Source: Amycolatopsis bartoniae (GTDB lineage: Bacteria > Actinomycetota > Actinomycetes > Mycobacteriales > Pseudonocardiaceae). Taken from it: a stretch of 64,000 bases of DNA. The translations under genes and the position numbers were made by a program. Positions 20,559-29,721 of the stretch are shown in pieces. Positions within the stretch are counted from its first letter, which is position 1; the number at the start of each line of letters is the position of its first letter. The stretch is taken from NCBI RefSeq assembly GCF_014191255.1, contig NZ_JACHWH010000001.1, forward strand, positions 1,240,001 to 1,304,000. Reading direction: 5' to 3'. The notes under the pieces were generated by a model. That model searched no databases and was not told the origin of the DNA. It worked only from the letters and a program-made list of their open reading frames with translations.

Positions 20559-21629
20559 TCAACGGAGACGCTTCGCGCCACTGTCCAGCACCTTCCTGAC
20601 CTCGTTGACCGCGGCCCGGCCGGCACGGTTGGCCCCGATCGTGCTCGCCGAGGGCCCGTAGCCGACGAGCTGCAGCCGCGGCTCGGCGACGACGCGCGTG
20701 CCGTCCATGCGGATGCCGCCCCCGGGCGCCCGCAGGTGCAGCGGCGCCAGGTGGTCGAGGGCGGCGCGGAAACCGGTCGCCCACAGGATCACGTCGGCGT
20801 GCTGCTCGGTGCCGTCCGCCCACACCACGCCGTGCTCGGTGAGGTGCGAGAACATCGGTTTGCGGTCGAGGATCCCGGCTTCGATGCCCCGCTTCACCTC
20901 AGGCGTCAACGCCAGCCCGGTGACGCTCACCACGGACTCCGGCGGCAGCCCCTCCCGCACCCGCCGGTCGACCTTCGCGACGGACTCGCGCCCGTGCTCG
21001 GGCGTGAAGTCGGAGTCGAACCACTCCGGCTCACGTCGCGTGACCCACGTCGTCCCGCTCGCGACCTCGGCGATCTCCAGCAGCAACTGCACCCCGGACG
21101 CACCCCCGCCCACGACGACGACGTGCTGCCCGCGGAACTCCTCGGCACTCTGGAAGTCGGCGGTGTGCAACTGGCGCCCGCCGAAGGTCTCCTGGCCCGG
21201 ATAGTGTGGCCAGAACGGCCGGTCCCAGGTGCCGGTCGCGTTGATCACCGCACGGGCAGCCCACGCGTCGGTCGCACTCTCGACGAGCAGCCGCTCCCCT
21301 TCGTCCCGCACGGACAACACGTCGACCGGACGCAGCACCGGCAGGTCGAAGGTCCGCTCGTAGCGGGCGAAGTACTCGGACACCACGTCGGACGCGGGCC
21401 TGTTCCGGTCGGCGGGGCCGAGTGCCATGCCGGGGAGGTCGTGGATGGCGTGGGCCTTCCCCAGGCGGAGGGAGGGCCACCGGTACTGCCAGGCCCCACC
21501 GGCCCGCTTGCCGTGATCGAGGACCACGAAGCCGGTGAGGTTCCGGAACCCCGTGCGGCGCAGGTGGTACGCGGCGGACAACCCGGCTTGCCCGGCTCCG
21601 ATCACCACCACGTCGGTTTCGTTGCGCAC
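20559..21629 (-). CDS. flavin-containing monooxygenase-like NAD(P)/FAD oxidoreductase
   Basis: 356 residues from a GTG start. FAD Rossmann motif VVIGAGQAGLSAAYHL is near the N-terminus, NADPH motif VVVVGGGASGVQLL near the middle, and the ATGF segment (ILWATGFRAALDHL) is typical of class B flavin monooxygenases and YUC-like/putative flavoproteins. W-Q-Y-R-WPSLRLG near residue 50 is also a family hallmark. Such enzymes add oxygen to N, S or ketone groups. It stands alone. Its promoter region lies beside the long inverted repeat at 21695-21846. Confidence 0.86.
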   Translation of the reverse strand: MRNETDVVVIGAGQAGLSAAYHLRRTGFRNLTGFVVLDHGKRAGGAWQYRWPSLRLGKAHAIHDLPGMALGPADRNRPASDVVSEYFARYERTFDLPVLRPVDVLSVRDEGERLLVESATDAWAARAVINATGTWDRPFWPHYPGQETFGGRQLHTADFQSAEEFRGQHVVVVGGGASGVQLLLEIAEVASGTTWVTRREPEWFDSDFTPEHGRESVAKVDRRVREGLPPESVVSVTGLALTPEVKRGIEAGILDRKPMFSHLTEHGVVWADGTEQHADVILWATGFRAALDHLAPLHLRAPGGGIRMDGTRVVAEPRLQLVGYGPSASTIGANRAGRAAVNEVRKVLDSGAKRLR

Positions 21630-21694
21630 AATGGGTGAACAACGGGGAGGCCGGAGGACTTCCCGCGCCGTGAGGCGCTTTGAACGGACCCCGA

Positions 21695-21846
21695 GAGTTG
21701 GGTGATCATCCCGTCGCCTGATTCAGGACGATCACTTTGAGCCAGGCCCGCAACCCTCGTGCTCGCGTGAGCCGACATGCCAAGCTTGCGGGCCTGGCTC
21801 AAAGTGATATGCACAAACCGCAGGCGACGGGATGATCACCCAACTC
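21695..21846. repeat. 152-bp composite inverted repeat with two perfect nested stems
   Basis: The outer arms 21695-21720 and 21821-21846 are perfectly complementary over 26 bases (they begin gagttgggtg and end cacccaactc). The inner arms 21731-21753 and 21786-21808 are perfectly complementary over 23 bases. They are separated by 10- and 12-base unpaired segments, with a 32-base loop at 21754-21785. It is far longer than a terminator and has no T-run. The unpaired loops with perfect stems look like a selected structure or a MITE-like element. No target duplication is clear. Confidence 0.85.
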
Positions 21847-21960
21847 GACCACCCACCCCAAGGTGAGATCCCTTTGGGCCCCCATCATCCTGGAGCCTGC
21901 CCGCCGGCGAGGCATTCTTTTTCTCTCTGGACCCAGCGTGGTCACCCGCTGTGGGCCGGG

Positions 21961-22183
21961 CGCGGGCGCCCTCCAATGCCCGGCCACCCCCGCCCCATCC
22001 CCTGATCGTTTAACGGTTGGCTCACCGCGTCAAGGGCGCCTTCGGCGTCGCTGCGCGATCGCTGCGCGACCCTTGACCCGGCGAGCCAACCGCTAAGGCA
22101 GCTGGGGATCGGGGACGGGGGAGGCCTGGGCGTGTGCCGGGCGGCTTTCGTCGGCGGGTGACCACGGCGAAGTGGGGGACGGG
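21961..22183. repeat. palindromic repeat element, copy 2 (intact)
   Basis: The core hairpin has arms 22012-22036 and 22070-22094 (25 bases, 22 complementary) around a 33-base loop. The loop contains the direct repeat gctgcgcgatc/gctgcgcgac and a CGCC/GGCG mini-stem. The flanks match copy 1 at 7-8.6 kb for about 50 bases to the left and 90 to the right. The loop carries the same sequence around CT (22040-22041) that IS110 entered in copy 1, so this is an unoccupied target site. Confidence 0.85.
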
Positions 22184-22203
22184 CTTTCATGGGCCCGCTG
22201 TGA

Positions 22204-22878
22204 CTAGCGGCGGCGGATTGTTCTGATGATCGCCACGATGGTCACCAGGGCTGCGACCGCCGCCAGTGCCGGGCCCAGGCGCTTCAGCACGGAGTTGCCT
22301 GCCAGGTCGAACAGGTCGATGGCCTCCGTCTCCTTCGGCTCCGACGGCTTCACCGCCTCCAGCTTCGGCTTCTGCTCGGGCTGCTGCGCCGCCGGTGCCG
22401 GGGTCGCCGCCTCGGCCACAGGCTCCGGTTCGTCAGCCACCGTCAGCTTGTCCGCCAGGTTGCCCGCGAACTGGTCCAGGATCTTGCCACCGACCTCGGA
22501 GATCATCCCGCGACCGAACTGCGCGGGGCGGCCCGTCACGTTGAGGTCCGTCGACACCGTCCCCTTGGTGCCACCGCCCTCTTCCGTCAACGTCACGGTG
22601 ACCGTCGCCGCCGCGGTGCCTGCTCCTCGGGAGTCCTTGCCGGACGCCTTGATGACGATTTTGCGCGCCGTCTCGTCCTTCTCCAGGAACTCACCGGAAC
22701 CCTTGTACAGCAAGGAGATGGGCCCCAGCTTGACCTTGACCGTGCCGGTGAACGTGTCACCTTCGACCTTCGTCAGGGTCGCGCCGGGCATGCACGGGGC
22801 GACGCTCTCCGGATCGGTGACCGCCTGCCAGACCTGTGCGGGCGGCGCCGGAACGGTGAACTCGTGGTCAAGCCGCAC
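22204..22878 (-). CDS. coxG: CoxG/SRPBCC-family carbon monoxide dehydrogenase accessory protein
   Basis: 224 residues. The first 150 form the CoxG-type SRPBCC domain: LDHEFTVPAPPAQVWQAVTDPESVAPCMPGATLTKVEGDTF, then KLGPISLLYKGSGEF. A Pro/Ala/Glu-rich linker and a C-terminal hydrophobic helix follow (ALAAVAALVTIVAII), ending in basic residues, so the protein is likely membrane-anchored. CoxG recruits CO dehydrogenase to the membrane in Oligotropha-type systems. It is last in the minus-strand cox operon. GTG start. Confidence 0.9.
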   Translation of the reverse strand: MRLDHEFTVPAPPAQVWQAVTDPESVAPCMPGATLTKVEGDTFTGTVKVKLGPISLLYKGSGEFLEKDETARKIVIKASGKDSRGAGTAAATVTVTLTEEGGGTKGTVSTDLNVTGRPAQFGRGMISEVGGKILDQFAGNLADKLTVADEPEPVAEAATPAPAAQQPEQKPKLEAVKPSEPKETEAIDLFDLAGNSVLKRLGPALAAVAALVTIVAIIRTIRRR

Positions 22879-22971
22879 GGCCTGACCTCCCTTCCTCGTC
22901 GTAGGGCAGGTACCGGAGAAGGCACCCGAACGGCACTTTACGCCGCCCGGGCGCCCTCCCGGACGCTCCTG

Positions 22972-23826
22972 TCACCTCGCGACAGCCGCGGAGACCGCCC
23001 TACCCGTCAGTACCCGGGCCAGTTCCTGGCGGTACTCCACATCCGCGTTGCCGTCCACCGTCGGGTTCGTGCCCTCGGCCGCGTGCGCGGCAGCCGCCCG
23101 GATGTTCTCCGCCGTCGCCGCCTGGCCGACCAGCGCCTGCTCCACCGCGGTGGCCCGGACCGGCGTGGCACCCATGTTGGTCAACGCGATCCGCGCCTCG
23201 GCGATCGTCTCGCCCTCCGTGCGGACGGTCGCCGCCACGGCCACCATCGACCAAGCCTGCGCGACGCGGTTGAACTTCTCGTAGTGCGCCCGCCAGCCGG
23301 TGTACTTGGGCACCCGCACCTCGACCAGGAGCTCGTCCGGCGCCAGCGACGTGGTGAAGAAGTCCTGGAAGAACTCCGCCGCGGGCACCGTCCGGCGGCC
23401 ACCGGTCCCGGCGATCACCATCTCCGCGTCCAGCGCCAGCGCGGGGGCCAGCAGGTCCCCCGCCGGATCGGCGTGCGCGAGCGCGCCGCCGAACGTGCCG
23501 CGGTGGCGCACCTGCGGATCCGCCACCGTGTCCGTCGCCCTGGCCAGCAGCGTCGCGTGCTCGGCGACCAGGTGGTCGCGCTGCACGTCGTAGTGCGTGG
23601 TCATGGCACCGATCACCAGCGCGTCGCCCTCGTCGCGGACGCCGCGCAGCTCCGCGACCTTGCCCAGGTCGATGATCGTCGACGGCGCGGCGAGGCGCAG
23701 CCGCAGCACAGGCAGCAGGCTCTGCCCGCCCGCCAGCACCTTGGCATCCTCACCGGCGTCCGCCAGCGCCCGCACCGCCTCGTCCACTGTGGACGGAGCA
23801 ACGTAGTCGAAGGCAGCGGGGATCAC
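22972..23826 (-). CDS. coxM: molybdenum hydroxylase FAD-binding subunit (CoxM type)
   Basis: 284 residues. It begins [40 protein letters not shown] and GAMTTHYDVQRD bind FAD and TVADPQVRHRGTFGGALAHADPAGDLLAP is the second diagnostic stretch. The C-terminal CO_deh_flav domain follows. It transfers electrons from the Fe-S subunit to the final acceptor. Its start overlaps the large-subunit stop by 4 bases, indicating translational coupling. Confidence 0.94.
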   Translation of the reverse strand: MIPAAFDYVAPSTVDEAVRALADAGEDAKVLAGGQSLLPVLRLRLAAPSTIIDLGKVAELRGVRDEGDALVIGAMTTHYDVQRDHLVAEHATLLARATDTVADPQVRHRGTFGGALAHADPAGDLLAPALALDAEMVIAGTGGRRTVPAAEFFQDFFTTSLAPDELLVEVRVPKYTGWRAHYEKFNRVAQAWSMVAVAATVRTEGETIAEARIALTNMGATPVRATAVEQALVGQAATAENIRAAAAHAAEGTNPTVDGNADVEYRQELARVLTGRAVSAAVAR

Positions 23827-26261
23827 TGCGCACCTCCCGAAGCGTCGATCGAACCGAGCCCGCCGCCGGCCTCACTGCCGAGGCCACCGGCGTCCTTCCT
23901 GCCGCGGTGGATCGCGGCCCACACCCGCAGCGGCGAGCACGGCATCTCGATGTCGTTCACACCCAGGTGCCGCACCGCGTCGACCACCGCGTTCACCACC
24001 GCCGGGGTCGACGCGATCGTGCCCGCCTCGCCGACGCCCTTGACGCCCAGCGGGTTCGTCGTCGACGGCGTCTCCGTGCGGTCCGTCGTGAACGAGGGCA
24101 GGTCCGCCGCCGACGGCAGCAGGTAGTCGGCGAACGTGCCCGTGGTCAGCGTGCCGCTCTCGTCGAACACGGCCTCCTCGAACAGCGCCTGCGCGATGCC
24201 CTGCGCGAGCCCCCCGTGGATCTGGCCCTCGACGATCAGCGGGTTCACCACCGCGCCGACGTCGTCCACGCACACGTACTTCCGCAACGTCACGCGCCCG
24301 GTCTCGGTGTCGACCTCGGCCGCGCACAGGTGCGTGCCGTGCGGGAACGAGAAGTTCTCCGGGTCGAACACCGCTTCGGAGTCCAGCGTCGGCTCGATGC
24401 CGTCCGGCAGGTTGTGCGCCGCGAAGGTCGCGAAGCAGATGTCCTGGATCGTCGTGGACTTGTCCGTGCCGCGGACGGTGAACTTGCCCTGCGCGAACTC
24501 CAGGTCGTCGGGCGAGCACTCCATCAGGTGCGCGGCGATCGTGCGGGCCTTCGCCACGACCTTCTCCGCGGCCTTGACCACGGCGATCCCGCCCACCGCG
24601 AGCGAGCGCGAACCGTAGGTGTCCATGCCCTTGTGCGACGACTGCGTGTCACCGTGGATGACTTCGACGTCCTCGAACGGCACGCCCAGCTGGTCGGCCA
24701 CGATCTGGCTCCACGCCGTCTCGTGTCCCTGGCCGTGCGCGGACGCGCCCGTGACCACCTCGACCTTGCCGGTCGGCAACATCCGCACTGCCGCGTGCTC
24801 CCAGCCGCCCGCGCCGTAGTCGAGCGAGCCGAGCACACGCGACGGCGCCAGACCGCACATCTCGGTGAACGTCGAGATGCCGATGCCCAGCTGCACGGGA
24901 TCCTTGCGCTCACGCCGTTCCCGCTGCTCCCGCCGCAGGCCCTCGTAGTCGAACAGCTGCATGGCCTTCTCGGTGGCGGCCTCGTAGTTGCCCGAGTCGT
25001 AGGTCAGCGTGGAAACCGTGGTGTACGGGAACTCCTCGTGCTTGATCCAGTTCTTCTCGCGCAGCTCCATCGGGTCCACGCCGAGCTCGGCGGCGAGCTC
25101 GTCCATGATCCGTTCGATGCCGAACGTCGCCTCCGGACGGCCCGCGCCGCGGTAGGCGTCGGTGAGCGTGGTGTTCGTGAACACGTTGGTGCACGCGAAG
25201 TGGTACGCGGGGATCTTGTAGATCGCGTTGAACATGAACGCGCCGAGGATCGGCACGCCGGGGCCCACCAGCCCCAGGTACGCGCCCATGTCGGCGAGCA
25301 GCTCGACTTTCAGGCCCGTCACCGTGCCGTCGCGGTTCGCCGAGATCGTGATGTCCTGGATCTGGTCGCGGCCGTGGTGCGCGGCGAGCATCGTCTCCGA
25401 GCGCGTCTCCGTCCACTTCACCGGCTTGCCGAGCTTCTGCGCGAGCAGCAGGCACATCGTTTCTTCCGGCAGCACGGCGATCTTGCCGCCGAAGCCGCCG
25501 CCGACGTCCGGCGCGATCACGCGCAGCTTGTGCTCGGGGATGCCCAGCGTCAGCGCGGCCATCGTCTTGAGGATGTGCGGCACCTGCGTGGCCGACCACA
25601 TCACGATCTGCGCACCCGTCGGGTCCACCACGCACGAGCGCGGCTCCATGAACGCCGGGATCAGCCGCTGCTGGCGGAACCGGCGCTTGACCACCACCTC
25701 GGCGTTCGCGATCGCTTCTTCGACATTTCCGCCCGAACCCGCTTCGCCGCTGTCGAACACCCACAGCGCGTTGCGGTTGGTGCCCAGCTCGGGGTGCACG
25801 AGCGGCGCGTCCTCGGCGAGCGCGTTCTCGAGACCGAGGACGACGGGCAACTCCTCGTAGTCCACGTCGATCGCTTCGAGCGCATCCTGCGCCTCCGCCT
25901 TGCTGCGCGCGACGACGACGGCCACGCCTTCACCGGCGAAGTTGACCCGGTCGGCGGCGAGCACGGGCCGTCGCGGGCTCTTCATGTCCGGTGTGATCGG
26001 CCACGCGCACGGCATGCCGATCGTGCCTTCGGGGTCGAGGTCGGCGGCGGTGTAGACGGCGACGACCCCGGGCTTGGTCTTCGCCTCCGCCGTGTCGATG
26101 CCGTTGATCTTCGCGTGGGCGAAGGGGCTGCGCAGGACCGCGACGTGCAACAGCCCGGGCAGCGTCATGTTGTCGGTCCAGCGCGTGCGGCCGGTGATCA
26201 GGCGCGCGTCCTCCTTGCGGGTGCGGGCCTTGCCGACCTCGGGCTCGATCGTCGAGGTCAC
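23823..26261 (-). CDS. coxL: molybdenum hydroxylase large subunit (CoxL-like, form II)
   Basis: 812 residues of the xanthine-oxidase family molybdopterin cytosine-dinucleotide subunit: [29 protein letters not shown], and the C-terminal [26 protein letters not shown] with the conserved catalytic Glu. The active-site loop reads AYRGAGR, the signature of form II CoxL proteins, not the AYRCSFR of genuine aerobic CO dehydrogenase. Its substrate is therefore probably not CO but an aldehyde, heterocycle or unknown compound. It sits between coxM and coxS with a 1-base gap to the latter. Confidence 0.93.
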   Translation of the reverse strand: MTSTIEPEVGKARTRKEDARLITGRTRWTDNMTLPGLLHVAVLRSPFAHAKINGIDTAEAKTKPGVVAVYTAADLDPEGTIGMPCAWPITPDMKSPRRPVLAADRVNFAGEGVAVVVARSKAEAQDALEAIDVDYEELPVVLGLENALAEDAPLVHPELGTNRNALWVFDSGEAGSGGNVEEAIANAEVVVKRRFRQQRLIPAFMEPRSCVVDPTGAQIVMWSATQVPHILKTMAALTLGIPEHKLRVIAPDVGGGFGGKIAVLPEETMCLLLAQKLGKPVKWTETRSETMLAAHHGRDQIQDITISANRDGTVTGLKVELLADMGAYLGLVGPGVPILGAFMFNAIYKIPAYHFACTNVFTNTTLTDAYRGAGRPEATFGIERIMDELAAELGVDPMELREKNWIKHEEFPYTTVSTLTYDSGNYEAATEKAMQLFDYEGLRREQRERRERKDPVQLGIGISTFTEMCGLAPSRVLGSLDYGAGGWEHAAVRMLPTGKVEVVTGASAHGQGHETAWSQIVADQLGVPFEDVEVIHGDTQSSHKGMDTYGSRSLAVGGIAVVKAAEKVVAKARTIAAHLMECSPDDLEFAQGKFTVRGTDKSTTIQDICFATFAAHNLPDGIEPTLDSEAVFDPENFSFPHGTHLCAAEVDTETGRVTLRKYVCVDDVGAVVNPLIVEGQIHGGLAQGIAQALFEEAVFDESGTLTTGTFADYLLPSAADLPSFTTDRTETPSTTNPLGVKGVGEAGTIASTPAVVNAVVDAVRHLGVNDIEMPCSPLRVWAAIHRGRKDAGGLGSEAGGGLGSIDASGGAQ

Positions 26262-26262
26262 G

Positions 26263-26781
26263 TCACTCGCCCCCGATCGCGCTCGTCTCGCGCAGCTGCT
26301 CGGCTTCGGGTCCGGCGCCCGGGCTCATGTGGCGCGCGGCGTCCCGCACGGCGCGGACGATGTTCTGGTAACCCGTGCAGCGGCACAGGTTGCCCTCCAG
26401 CCCTTCGCGCACGGCCTTCTCGTCCGGGTCCGGGTTGTCGGCGAGCAGGTCGATCGACTGCATGATCATCCCGGGCGTGCAGAACCCGCACTGCAGCGCG
26501 TGGTTGTCGTGGAACGCCTGCTGCACCGGGTGGAGCTGTCCGTCGCGCACCAGCCCCTCGACGGTGGTGATCTCGCAGCCGTCGGCCTGCACCGCGAGCA
26601 CCGAGCAGGACTTCACGCTCTGGCCGTTCAGGTGGACGGTGCAGGCGCCGCAGTTGCTGGTGTCGCAGCCGATGACCGTGCCGACCTTGCCGAGCGTCTC
26701 CCTCAGGTAGTGCACGAGCAGGGTCCGGGGTTCGACCTCGTCGGAGTACTGGGTTCCGTCGACGGTGACGGTGATACGCAT
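26263..26781 (-). CDS. coxS: molybdenum hydroxylase (2Fe-2S) subunit (CoxS type)
   Basis: 172 residues from the ATG at 26781; longer in-frame codons have no homology. The plant-type ferredoxin cluster is [20 protein letters not shown]. The second cluster motifs are [13 protein letters not shown] and [13 protein letters not shown]. Both [2Fe-2S] sites are complete. It carries electrons from the Mo site to FAD. A short tail after the usual C-terminus ([18 protein letters not shown]) is family-variable. A 205-base gap separates it from xdhC and could hold its own promoter. Confidence 0.95.
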   Translation of the reverse strand: MRITVTVDGTQYSDEVEPRTLLVHYLRETLGKVGTVIGCDTSNCGACTVHLNGQSVKSCSVLAVQADGCEITTVEGLVRDGQLHPVQQAFHDNHALQCGFCTPGMIMQSIDLLADNPDPDEKAVREGLEGNLCRCTGYQNIVRAVRDAARHMSPGAGPEAEQLRETSAIGGE

Positions 26782-26986
26782 GTGAGGCCCTCCAGTGGTG
26801 GGAGCTGGGTGATCGGCTTCACACGGGAGCCTGCTACTTCCGTCGCGACGGGACAAGTCCCAGGTGGGTGACTCCTTCCGGCCGGTTCCGCAGCTGCGTT
26901 GCGGGCACTGGGTTTTCTCCGCTCCTGCGGAGATCCACAGTGCACGGAATGACAACTTTCTGATTTTCGATCACCGATGTGTGGAA
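26782..26986. other. gap between xdhC and coxS
   Basis: 205 bases with no gene. A perfect 7-bp hairpin (TCTCCGC 26916-26922 with GCGGAGA 26927-26933) lies here. It could be a regulatory structure or an xdhC terminator; no T-run follows on the minus strand. Confidence 0.35.
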
Positions 26987-28099
26987 CTAACCGTGGATGC
27001 GGCCGGACAGCTGCGCGAGCCGCTGACCGCCGCCGCCCCACCGCATCGCGATGATCTCCGCCGCGATCGAGACAGCGGTTTCCTCGGGCGTCCGGGCGCC
27101 GAGGTCGAGCCCGATCGGCGACGACAGGCGCGCGAGGTCCTCGTCCGTCATCCCGGCCTCCCGCAGCCGCTCGATGCGGTCTTCGTGCGTGCGGCGCGAA
27201 CCCATCGCGCCCACGTAACCGACGTCGAGCCGCAGCGCGACCTCCAGCAGCGGCACGTCGAACTTCGGGTCGTGGGTCAGCACGGTGATCACCGTGCGCC
27301 GGTCGATGCGGCCCGCCTCGGCCTCGGCCTTGAGGTAGCGGTGCGGCCAGTCGACAACCACCTCGTCGGCGCTGGGGAAGCGGCTCGCGGTGGCGAACAC
27401 CGGCCGCGCGTCGCACACCGTGACCTGGAACCCGAGGTAGGCACCCATCCGGGCCATCGCGGCGGCGAAGTCGATCGCGCCGAACACCAGCATCCGCGGC
27501 GGCGGCTCGAACGAGTTCACGAACACCGACATGCCCTCGCCGCGACGCTCGCCCTCCAGGCCGTAGTGCAGGGTGCCGGTGCGGCCGGTGGCGAGCAGGC
27601 CGCGCGCGTCGTCCACCACGGCGTCGTCGACGCGGGCCGTGCCGAGCGTGCCCTTCGTCCGGTCCGGCCACACGATCATGCGCCTGCCGACGCGATCGGG
27701 GTCGTCGTGCTCGATGACCGTGACCACCGCGACCGGCTGTCCTTTGTGGACGGAGTCGACGACGTCCTGCAGCTCCGGCATCGTCTCCCTGTCGACGCGC
27801 TCGACGTAGATGTCGATGATCCCGCCGCAGGTCAGGCCCACCGCGAAGGCGTCGTCGTCACTCACGCCGTAGCGCTGCAGGACGGGCTTGCGCTCGGCGA
27901 CGACCTCCTGCGCCAGCTCGTAGACCGCGCCCTCGACGCAGCCGCCGGACACGCTGCCGACGACCTCGCCGTCCTCGCCGACCAGCATCGCGGCACCCGG
28001 CGCGCGAGGGGCGCTGGAGAACGTGGAGACCACGGTGCCCAGCCCGACCGCCTCACCCTCGGCCCAGCGCTTGTAGAGCTCGTCAAGTACGTCATGCAT
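26987..28099 (-). CDS. xdhC: XdhC/CoxI-family molybdenum-cofactor maturation protein
   Basis: 370 residues from the ATG at 28099. The N-terminal XdhC/CoxI domain has AVGLGTVVSTFSSAPRAPGAAMLV, GSVSGGCVEGAVYE and TCGGIIDIYVERV. The C-terminal Rossmann domain contains LVFGAIDFAAAMARMGAYLGFQVTVCDARP and YVGAMGSRRTHEDRIERL. XdhC binds and delivers the mature (sulfurated) Mo cofactor to the hydroxylase. It overlaps the coxE stop by 8 bases, so it is cotranscribed with coxE. Confidence 0.93.
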   Translation of the reverse strand: MHDVLDELYKRWAEGEAVGLGTVVSTFSSAPRAPGAAMLVGEDGEVVGSVSGGCVEGAVYELAQEVVAERKPVLQRYGVSDDDAFAVGLTCGGIIDIYVERVDRETMPELQDVVDSVHKGQPVAVVTVIEHDDPDRVGRRMIVWPDRTKGTLGTARVDDAVVDDARGLLATGRTGTLHYGLEGERRGEGMSVFVNSFEPPPRMLVFGAIDFAAAMARMGAYLGFQVTVCDARPVFATASRFPSADEVVVDWPHRYLKAEAEAGRIDRRTVITVLTHDPKFDVPLLEVALRLDVGYVGAMGSRRTHEDRIERLREAGMTDEDLARLSSPIGLDLGARTPEETAVSIAAEIIAMRWGGGGQRLAQLSGRIHG

Positions 28100-29195
28100 C
28101 GCGTATCTCCACCAGCAGTCGTTCCAGGGTGGCCAGGCTGTGGCCGGCCAGCAGGCGATCGAGGTGCGGGAGCGCGGCCGCGATGCCCGACTGGATCGGA
28201 GCGTAACCGTCGCGTCCCGCATGGGGGTTCACCCACAACACAGCGTGCGCCAACCTCCGCATCCTGGCCAGCTGCTCACCGAGCAGGCTCGGATCGCCGC
28301 GCTCCCATCCGTCGGAGAACACAACGACGACGGCACGCCTCGCGATTCCCCGCTGGCCCCAGCGATCCAGGAAAACGCGGAGCGTTTCGCCGAGGCGCGT
28401 GCCGCCCGCGAAGTCCGGCACCGCCGCACCCGCGCCGAGCATCGCGCGTTCCGGGTCGCGTTGACGCAGCTGGCGGGACACGCGTGTCAGGCGCGTGCCG
28501 AGCGTGAACACCTCCGTGCTGGCGGGCGCGCTCCGCACGACGACGTGCGCGAAGCGGAGCAGCGAGTCGGCGTAGGGGGACATGGAACCGGAGACGTCGA
28601 GCAGGAACACGACGCGGCGGGGGCGGGTGGCCTTGGCGCGATGGGCGAGCCGGACGATCTCGCCCTGTTCGAGCATGCCGCGCAGGGTCCGGCCGGGATC
28701 GAGGGCACCCTTCCTGGCGGGACGGCGGCGGAGGGAGCGTTTCAGCGGGGGCACGGGCTTGAGCACGGCGAGGAGTTCCCGCAGGTGACGGCGTTCCGCG
28801 GCGGTCAGCTCGGCGAGGTCCCGCTGGCGCAGCAGCTCGGTGTCGGTGGCGGCGACGCGCAGCTCGTCGGCCTGCTCCTCGGCCTCGCCTTCACCGGGTT
28901 CGCCGCTCATGGCGGCCATCCGGGCTCTTTTCTCCTTGGCGACCGTCACGGGCCTGGGTCCGGGTGGTTCGGCGGCGAACCACTGGGCGAAGGCGTCGTC
29001 GTAGCGGGGCAGGTCGTCGGGGTCGGCGCACAATGTCACCCGTCCGGCCCAGTAGAGCTGGTTGACGTCGGCGAGGTCGACCCGCTCAACGGCGTCCAGG
29101 TACGCCTGCACGCGCTGCGGACCGGCGGGCACGCCGGCCTCCCGCAACGCGGCGGCGAACCCGACCAGTGCGGGCAGCGGGTCGGTGGCGGTCAT
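28092..29195 (-). CDS. coxE: VWA-domain CoxE-family protein
   Basis: 367 residues from the ATG at 29195, which gives the natural [22 protein letters not shown] start. The C-terminal von Willebrand A domain has the MIDAS motif FLLDVSGSMSPYADSLLRFAH near residue 200, and GGTRLGETLRVFLDRWG later. CoxE works with the MoxR-type ATPase CoxD to mature the Mo-S/Cu active site of CO dehydrogenase. Its coxD partner (32591-33454) is separated from it by the plus-strand cassette at 29277-32382, an unusual layout. Confidence 0.92.
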   Translation of the reverse strand: MTATDPLPALVGFAAALREAGVPAGPQRVQAYLDAVERVDLADVNQLYWAGRVTLCADPDDLPRYDDAFAQWFAAEPPGPRPVTVAKEKRARMAAMSGEPGEGEAEEQADELRVAATDTELLRQRDLAELTAAERRHLRELLAVLKPVPPLKRSLRRRPARKGALDPGRTLRGMLEQGEIVRLAHRAKATRPRRVVFLLDVSGSMSPYADSLLRFAHVVVRSAPASTEVFTLGTRLTRVSRQLRQRDPERAMLGAGAAVPDFAGGTRLGETLRVFLDRWGQRGIARRAVVVVFSDGWERGDPSLLGEQLARMRRLAHAVLWVNPHAGRDGYAPIQSGIAAALPHLDRLLAGHSLATLERLLVEIRDA

Positions 29196-29276
29196 CGTTC
29201 CATTGTGCTCCGGGAACGGGAACCGTCCGCTAGGCTCGTGCGTCAGACGGTCACCGTGTGGTACGGGGAGGCAGCT

Positions 29277-29717
29277 GTGATCGAGGCGGACGGCGGAGGC
29301 TTCTGGGCGGAGGCCCTGAACGGGGAGCCCAGCCAGGACTCCTACACCGTCTGGGGCTCGGACGGCATGATCGGCGCGGCGGTGGCCGAAGCCGGCGGTT
29401 CGGGCCGCTTCGAGTTCCCCAGCGTCGAGGAGATGAACGCCGTGCTGGGCCTGTGGAAGGACCGGCAGGCGAGTATCAGGACGAAAAAGGGGAAGATCGA
29501 AAGCGCTCTGGAGAGTCTGACTCAACTCGCCGATGACCCCGAGAGCCAGGGATACCTGTCCCAATCCCGCGAATCGCTGAACCTGCTGAAGAACCAGCAC
29601 GACTCGATGCTGACGTACATCGAGAACTACATAAGCAAGCTGACCGATGCGACGAACGCGAAACACGGCAACGAGGAATCGAACGAAGCCGTGTTCAAGA
29701 GCCATTCGGAGAACTGA
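29277..29717 (+). CDS. small helical protein, first gene of the PPE-like/EspG cassette
   Basis: 146 residues from a GTG start with GGGGAGG seven bases upstream. After a Gly-rich N-terminus it has two long predicted helices: FPSVEEMNAVLGLWKDRQASIRTKKGKIESALESL, and the helix around SRESLNLLKNQHDSMLTYIENYISKL. The helical hairpin and gene position suggest a PE/WXG100-like partner of the PPE-like protein downstream, but no WXG motif or clear YxxxD/E export signal is present. Its codon use has more A/T than its neighbours. Function unproven. Confidence 0.7.
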   Translation: MIEADGGGFWAEALNGEPSQDSYTVWGSDGMIGAAVAEAGGSGRFEFPSVEEMNAVLGLWKDRQASIRTKKGKIESALESLTQLADDPESQGYLSQSRESLNLLKNQHDSMLTYIENYISKLTDATNAKHGNEESNEAVFKSHSEN

Positions 29718-29721
29718 CGAC

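Larger units (their letters stand above)
21630..22203. other. gene-free region holding two structured repeats
   Basis: 574 bases without a credible gene. They hold the composite inverted repeat at 21695-21846 and the intact palindromic repeat element at about 21961-22183, described separately. The short frames within it are by-products of the inverted repeats. The rest shows no recognisable signal. Confidence 0.7.

Noticed and set aside
21602-21814. 70-codon minus frame across the long inverted repeat
   Set aside because: Made by the repeat arms and lacks coding bias; not a gene.
23907-26465. 852-codon plus-strand frame opposite coxL/coxS
   Set aside because: Antisense shadow; residues are Arg/His/Val repeats typical of the opposite strand of GC-rich genes.
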